The notes under the pieces: model-generated
The model's database searches: none
What the model was told of the DNA's origin: nothing
Seen by the model: the letters and a program-made list of their open reading frames with translations, nothing else
Position numbers and translations under genes: made by a program
Part shown: piece after piece, positions 13,710-16,979 of the stretch
Layout: each line of letters opens with the position of its first letter
Position numbering within the stretch: the stretch's first letter is position 1
Source: DATLBA01 sp035527275
Lineage (GTDB): Bacteria; Planctomycetota; Phycisphaerae; FEN-1346
NCBI GenBank assembly: GCA_035527275.1
Contig: DATLBA010000085.1
Location: forward strand, 1-16,979
Reading direction: 5' to 3'
Length of the DNA stretch: 16,979 bases

Positions 13710-14831
13710 CTACGTTGCCAGTCCGCAGATCTTGTCGACGAGGTTGGAGATTGCCTCGACCTTCTTGATCTGACCGGTTTGTGAAAGTTCGTCCGAGATA
13801 CCCAGGATCAGCCGCGGGGCGAACAGGTCGATGACGCGCTTGGTGAAATCCAGCAATTGCTGGGTCGGACAGTTGGGAAGGAAGTCGATCACCGGCAAAA
13901 GGTCCAGAACCACCAGTTGATCGCGCCCGTTGCCGACGGCCTCCTTGATCATCTCCAGGGTCATGTCGCCCATCGGGGCGGGGGTCAATGCCTCGACGCC
14001 GTCGAGGCGCGTCTCGCGCAGGTAAGGAAGCATCAAGCGCGAGTTGCCGTCCCAGTGGGTATGCACAAAGCGGCCGGCGGCGTGCAGGCGGTCAGCGATC
14101 CGCTGCCATTGGGGCATGAGGTACTTCTTCAGGATCGGCGGCGGCGTGAATTCGTTCGTCGCGTGGTCGCCGAGGTTAAAGATGCGGCATGGGAGTTTCA
14201 GGGCCTCGTCAATCAGCCGCTCGTCGCGCCGATCGCAGGCCTCCAGGTAGGCCTCCACCTCGGCCGGGTGGTCGGTCAGCAGGTAATACGTGCCGGGCAG
14301 CCCGCACCAGTTCTTGATCAGTTCCGTGAATCCGCTGCCCGAAAGGAATATCGTGGGTTCGGCGCGATCGCCCACGACGCGGGCCGCGTCTTCGAACGCC
14401 GGCGGATCGGCCTTGAACTGCTGCCGGTTGACCAGGTCGGTCGCGACACGCAGGTCCTGAACCGTTTTCACGGGGAAGTCTTCGATCCGGTGGTTAATCC
14501 GGCGGCCGGCCTGGTCGTAAAGGTCGTGATAGACGGTGCAGAGTTCGCCGAGCGGCGTCTTGACGCGGCAGAGGGTCTGGTTGGCGGTCTGCTCTTCGGT
14601 TGAGACAACGTCGGGACCCAGGGGAAGGCGGTCGATGCCGGCGCATGCGGCATAGCGGACGGAACAGCGCAGGGCGTCGTAGATCTCCAGGTTGCTCATC
14701 CCCTTGAAGCGCGCGGGGAGTATGTTGCGTTCCTGGTGATGGTCGAGCCACGTCTCCAGGCGCGGCTGCCAAAGGACGGCGTTGGTCTTGCCTTCGAAGA
14801 TGGCAAGGTTTAGTTCACGGCGTGTGGGCAT
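13710..14831 (-). CDS. URO-D-family methyltransferase-like protein (complete)
   Basis: 373 residues, TIM barrel of the uroporphyrinogen decarboxylase superfamily, which also includes corrinoid-dependent methyltransferases (MtaA/MtbA type). Seen: N-terminal MPTRRELNLAIFEGK with WQPRLETWLDHH, PLGELCTVYHDLYDQ, a central LPGTYYLLTDHPAEVEAYLEA helix typical of the superfamily, PPILKKYLMPQWQRIADRLHAAG, then FVHTHWDGN (H257, H259) and GVEALTPAPMGDMTLEMIKEAVG. The HxHxDGN strand takes the place of the HxC zinc motif, so methyl transfer from a corrinoid is possible but not shown. True heme-pathway HemE is unlikely because its N-terminal arginine motif is absent. The ATG at 14831 is preferred to the upstream ORF start since it follows, by 11 nt, the restored stop of the preceding remnant. 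Shine-Dalgarno weak (GAAAG). Confidence 0.75.
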   Translation of the reverse strand: MPTRRELNLAIFEGKTNAVLWQPRLETWLDHHQERNILPARFKGMSNLEIYDALRCSVRYAACAGIDRLPLGPDVVSTEEQTANQTLCRVKTPLGELCTVYHDLYDQAGRRINHRIEDFPVKTVQDLRVATDLVNRQQFKADPPAFEDAARVVGDRAEPTIFLSGSGFTELIKNWCGLPGTYYLLTDHPAEVEAYLEACDRRDERLIDEALKLPCRIFNLGDHATNEFTPPPILKKYLMPQWQRIADRLHAAGRFVHTHWDGNSRLMLPYLRETRLDGVEALTPAPMGDMTLEMIKEAVGNGRDQLVVLDLLPVIDFLPNCPTQQLLDFTKRVIDLFAPRLILGISDELSQTGQIKKVEAISNLVDKICGLAT

Positions 14832-14842
14832 TGTGTCGGCTT

Positions 14843-15243
14843 TCAGCGATGGGCCGGTTCGGCCAACAGGTCCGGGTAGCGCGTGACCGCCTCGGGGGAA
14901 CGTTCCGCGGGATGCGATTTCCAACGGACATCATATACCCGTCGGCCATGTAAGCAGTTTTCACCATGTCTTCGACCATGGCGCAGATTTTGTCCGGGTT
15001 GTTTCGCATCAGAATGCGGTTGTCCCCCTCGCCGGCGAGGAACCCGTTCTCGTGTTTGCGGGCAATGGCCTTATAGTCCGTGAAAGGCTCGCTTATGATG
15101 CCCCTTGCGCCGCACGCGAAGATGTCGTCCGCGTAAGCGTCCATGCAGCCGTCCACCATGAAGATCACTTCCTTGCCGGTGGCTTTCAGCCTATTCCAGA
15201 ATTTCTCGTAGCGGCGGAATGCGCTTCGGTGCCATCCCCGCAA
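14843..15243 (-). pseudogene. URO-D-family remnant, N-terminally truncated and frameshifted
   Basis: C-terminal half of a second URO-D-family protein. Readable from about 15243: AFRRYEKFWNRLKATGKEVI, FMVDGCMDAYADDIFACGARG, IISEPFTDYKAIARKHENGF, GEGDNRILMRNNPDKI and the terminal SVGNRIPRNVPP. There the frame is lost in a five-base C run (14894-14898 on the plus strand, as G). Shifting by one base restores EAVTRYPDLLAEPAHR and a TGA at 14843-14845, exactly where such proteins end and 11 nt before the next ATG. No N-terminal half is present upstream; another frame shows MAFAGMAPK just before the conserved segment, hinting at a further indel. Either a decayed gene or, for the single C, a sequencing error. 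The N-terminal loss is not explained by one error. Confidence 0.7.
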
Positions 15244-15472
15244 ACGCCATGTACCGATCGCTGTACGGCATCTGCGGATACCCTTTGCCGTTTCTCCCCG
15301 TGCCGATTAACTCGGCACAACAGTACCGCGAGGTTCCGGCTTGCGGCAACTGTTTTTTGCAGTTTCTTTTACAGGTGAGCCCCGGGCGGCCGCTTGGGGG
15401 CCCGCCGTGCCAAAGAGAAGAGTCGGTTCCGGTGCCTTCCCGCCGGCTGCCAAAATCTGTTTCCAGTCTTTA

Positions 15473-15484
15473 GTGACCGGTCAC
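15473..15484. promoter_or_regulatory. Perfect 12-bp palindrome, candidate operator
   Basis: GTGACCGGTCAC lies 10 nt upstream of the -35 box at 15495 and between divergent transcription directions. A dimeric repressor or activator site is plausible. The second copy of the promoter region (16787 on) lacks it. Confidence 0.4.
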
Positions 15485-15494
15485 GCTTTTCCGG

Positions 15495-15522
15495 TTGAAT
15501 CGGCCGACAGCGTGTCTATAAT
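15495..15522 (+). promoter_or_regulatory. Sigma70-like promoter, copy 1
   Basis: TTGAAT (15495-15500), 16-nt spacer, perfect TATAAT (15517-15522). It is the homologue of the promoter at 16796-16823 and now precedes the truncated hisD-like fragment and the URO-D-family gene at 15738. Confidence 0.7.
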
Positions 15523-15560
15523 CGGCTTTCAGGCATATGGCGAAGGCCACGGAGGGACCG

Positions 15561-15695
15561 ATGATTCGCCGAATTGACGCCAGAACCGACCAGGGGCGCG
15601 CGGCCCTTGAGGCGTTCCGCTCGTCCCTCAGCATCGAGCACGGTACGGTTTCGGGCGAGGCGGCCTGGGAAGGCCGCCGCGCGGAGTCTGTGTAA
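15561..15695 (+). pseudogene. Truncated 5' copy of hisD-like gene
   Basis: A 44-codon ORF starting MIRRIDARTDQGRAALE, preceded by GGAGGG. Its first ~105 nt match the gene start at 16871 with about eight substitutions by eye, then the sequence diverges (WEGRRAESV, stop TAA at 15693-15695). Most substitutions are at third codon positions or conservative. It is therefore a broken duplicate of the 5' end of the gene entering at the right edge. No downstream hisD coding sequence follows; a URO-D-family gene does. Confidence 0.75.
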
Positions 15696-15737
15696 GACGC
15701 TAAACACGTAGTTACACCGGGGGCAACGCGAGAACCC

Positions 15738-16766
15738 ATGTCACGTTCCACCAAACGCGAAGTGGTCATCGAAGCCCTCGGGTTCCGCCCGCCCCCCTAC
15801 GTCCCGTGGGCGTGGGACATGACCCAGGGGTGCGCCGAGCGCATGAAGGCCCACCTCGGTACGGACGACCTCTCCGAATTCGTCGGCACACATTTCCTCG
15901 ACGTGGGTGATGCCATCGGGCACTTTGAGCCTCTCGGGAATAATCTCTACCGCGACACCTACGGCGTCGTGTGGGACCGCAGCATCGACAAGGACATCGG
16001 GACGCCCGTAGAGTGGCCCATCCGCGACCCGTCGGACCTGGCGGACTACGAGTGGCCCGACGCGTCCGACGATTCCTTGTACGCCGACATCCCCGGCCGG
16101 CTGGAGGCTCAGCCCGACCTTTTCAGCCGCTACCTGATAGGTTTTTCGCTCTACGAGCGGGCGTGGACGATGCGGGGATTGACGGACCTCCTGGTCGACA
16201 TGGTCGAACGCCCCGAGTTCGTCGAGGACCTCCTGGATGCCATCGTCGAGCACAACCTCGTCCAGGTCCGCAAGGCGCTCAAGTTCCCCATCGATGCCGT
16301 TTACTTCGGCGACGATTACGGCATGCAGACGGGCCTGATCATGGGCCTGAAGCACTGGCGGCACTTCTTTAAACCGCGACTGGCCCGTATGTTCGCCCCG
16401 GTGTGCGAGGCGGGCAAGTATGTGTTCCTGCACTCATGTGGCTGCGTGGTGGAACTGTTCGATGACCTGGTCGAGATCGGTTTGAACGTCTTCAACCCGT
16501 TCCAGCCCGAGGTCATGGACGTCTTCGCCATCAAGCGGCGGTACCACGGGCACCTGGCGTTTCACGGCGGGATGAGCGTGCAAAAGGTGCTTCCGTTCGG
16601 GACGCCCGGCGAGGTGCGCGAGGCGACGGCGCGTCTGCTCCAGGCCGGTCGCGACGGAGGCTACGTCTTTTCCCCGTCGCACAGCGTGCCGCCCGACGTC
16701 CCGCCCGAGAACCTCGTGGCGATGATGGACGTCGTCCGCGCCCAGCCGGGCCTCGACGTCGCCTGA
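15738..16766 (+). CDS. URO-D-family methyltransferase-like protein (complete)
   Basis: 342 residues, URO-D superfamily TIM barrel. Features: N-terminal STKREVVIEALGFRPPPYVPW, GVVWDRSIDKDIGTPVEWPI, a central domain with RGLTDLLVDMVERPEFVEDLLDAIVEHN, then AVYFGDDYGMQTGLIMG with the family's DDxGxQ, FLHSCGCVVELFDDLVEIGLNVFNPFQP, and HSVPPDVPPENL near the end. H232-S-C234 in FLHSCG corresponds to the HxC zinc motif of corrinoid methyltransferases such as MtaA/MtbA, suggesting methyl transfer rather than decarboxylation. No corrinoid protein or reactivase gene is in view. It lacks a strong Shine-Dalgarno, and its nearest promoter is the duplicated hisD-type one at 15495. Only moderately similar to the two minus-strand relatives, so these are paralogues of different subfamilies rather than a recent tandem copy. 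Confidence 0.82.
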   Translation: MSRSTKREVVIEALGFRPPPYVPWAWDMTQGCAERMKAHLGTDDLSEFVGTHFLDVGDAIGHFEPLGNNLYRDTYGVVWDRSIDKDIGTPVEWPIRDPSDLADYEWPDASDDSLYADIPGRLEAQPDLFSRYLIGFSLYERAWTMRGLTDLLVDMVERPEFVEDLLDAIVEHNLVQVRKALKFPIDAVYFGDDYGMQTGLIMGLKHWRHFFKPRLARMFAPVCEAGKYVFLHSCGCVVELFDDLVEIGLNVFNPFQPEVMDVFAIKRRYHGHLAFHGGMSVQKVLPFGTPGEVREATARLLQAGRDGGYVFSPSHSVPPDVPPENLVAMMDVVRAQPGLDVA

Positions 16767-16795
16767 AGCCCTTGTTTGGCCGTCGCCCTTTCCAG

Positions 16796-16837
16796 TTGAA
16801 TAAGCCGGACTCCTGCCTATAATCATGCCTATAATCA
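16796..16837 (+). promoter_or_regulatory. Sigma70-like promoter, copy 2, with duplicated -10
   Basis: TTGAAT (16796-16801), 16-nt spacer, TATAAT (16818-16823). The 12-mer TGCCTATAATCA is perfectly repeated in tandem (16814-16825, 16826-16837), giving a second TATAAT at 16830-16835. It drives the gene starting at 16871. Confidence 0.7.
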
Positions 16838-16870
16838 CGCTCCGGGAGCACCTCCGGACGGAGCCTTGCC

Positions 16871-16979
16871 ATGATTCGGCGAATTGACGCCAGAACCGAC
16901 CAGGGGCGCGCGGCCCTTGAGGTGCTCCGCTCATCCCTCAGCATCGAGCACGGCATGGTCTCGGGCGACGCGGCCGCGG
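16871..16979 (+). CDS. hisD: Probable histidinol dehydrogenase, 5' end only
   Basis: 36 codons from ATG to the right edge: MIRRIDARTDQGRAALE, then a stretch ending SIEHGMVSGDAAA. The MIRRID start and the following helix resemble HisD N-termini of planctomycete-like bacteria, where the enzyme performs the last two oxidations of histidine synthesis. The catalytic parts lie outside, so the name is a weak call; the gene itself is well supported by the good promoter, a CGGAG before the start and the conserved duplicate at 15561. Confidence 0.45.
   Translation, partial: MIRRIDARTDQGRAALEVLRSSLSIEHGMVSGDAAA

Larger units (their letters stand above)
15244..15560. other. Intergenic/decayed region with two palindromes and promoter
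   Basis: No credible gene. Reading frames on the minus strand are short and unlike known families to me; part may be decayed URO-D coding sequence. It carries a 7-bp inverted repeat GTGCCGA-TTAAC-TCGGCAC (15300-15318), a perfect palindrome GTGACCGGTCAC (15473-15484) and a plus-strand promoter (15495-15522). Confidence 0.45.

Noticed and set aside
13857..14603. 248-codon plus-strand ORF
   Set aside because: Antisense to the intact URO-D-family gene.
1..16979. CRISPR arrays, transposase genes, phage genes
   Set aside because: No regularly spaced repeats, no transposase-like ORF and no terminal inverted repeats were found, including around the duplicated hisD-like segment.

Overview
The window is high-GC bacterial DNA, densely packed with genes and carrying long spurious antisense ORFs typical of such DNA. 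Lipobox signal peptides on four clustered proteins indicate a diderm (outer-membrane) cell. A three-domain NifU, a ferritin-like diiron protein, a WrbA-type flavodoxin and several uroporphyrinogen-decarboxylase (URO-D) family methyltransferase-like genes suggest an anaerobic or microaerophilic lifestyle. My best guess is a member of the Planctomycetota/PVC group, perhaps Phycisphaerae-like. That is inference from gene content only; there is no rRNA or phylogenetic marker I could compare.

Layout, left to right. (1) 1-2338, minus strand: a receiver-only response regulator, then groES and groEL (groEL is cut by the left edge). The regulator has a near-leaderless promoter, and no separate groES promoter is visible. 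A perfect 18-bp palindrome sits between groES and groEL. (2) 2669-6916, minus strand: a five-gene envelope operon. In transcription order it encodes an LpoB-like lipoprotein, a COG3014-like TPR lipoprotein, a YcfL-like lipoprotein, a small cysteine-rich lipoprotein with an internal repeat that I do not recognise, and a CsgG-like exported protein with signal peptide and C-terminal beta domain. (3) 7256-8667: a WrbA-like flavodoxin (minus) divergent from a xylose-isomerase-like TIM-barrel protein (plus). (4) 8686-11458, minus strand: a nifU-nifS pair from a clear sigma70-like promoter, followed by a ferritin-like gene that ends in a strong intrinsic terminator. (5) 11547-13613: a small PilZ protein (minus), divergent from cysK and then ndk (plus). 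(6) 13710-16979: a rearranged accessory-looking region. It holds one intact URO-D-family gene (minus), a truncated and frameshifted URO-D remnant (minus), a duplicated promoter plus 5' end of what is probably hisD (plus), an intact URO-D-family gene (plus), and then the second hisD-like start running off the right edge.

Functionally, cysteine synthase, cysteine desulfurase and the NifU scaffold form a logical route from sulfide to cysteine to Fe-S cluster across a divergent promoter region. The LpoB/COG3014/YcfL/Cys-rich/CsgG-like operon looks like one outer-membrane lipoprotein module and is the best candidate for an incompletely described system. The right end shows a duplication that places a hisD-type promoter upstream of a methyltransferase-like gene.
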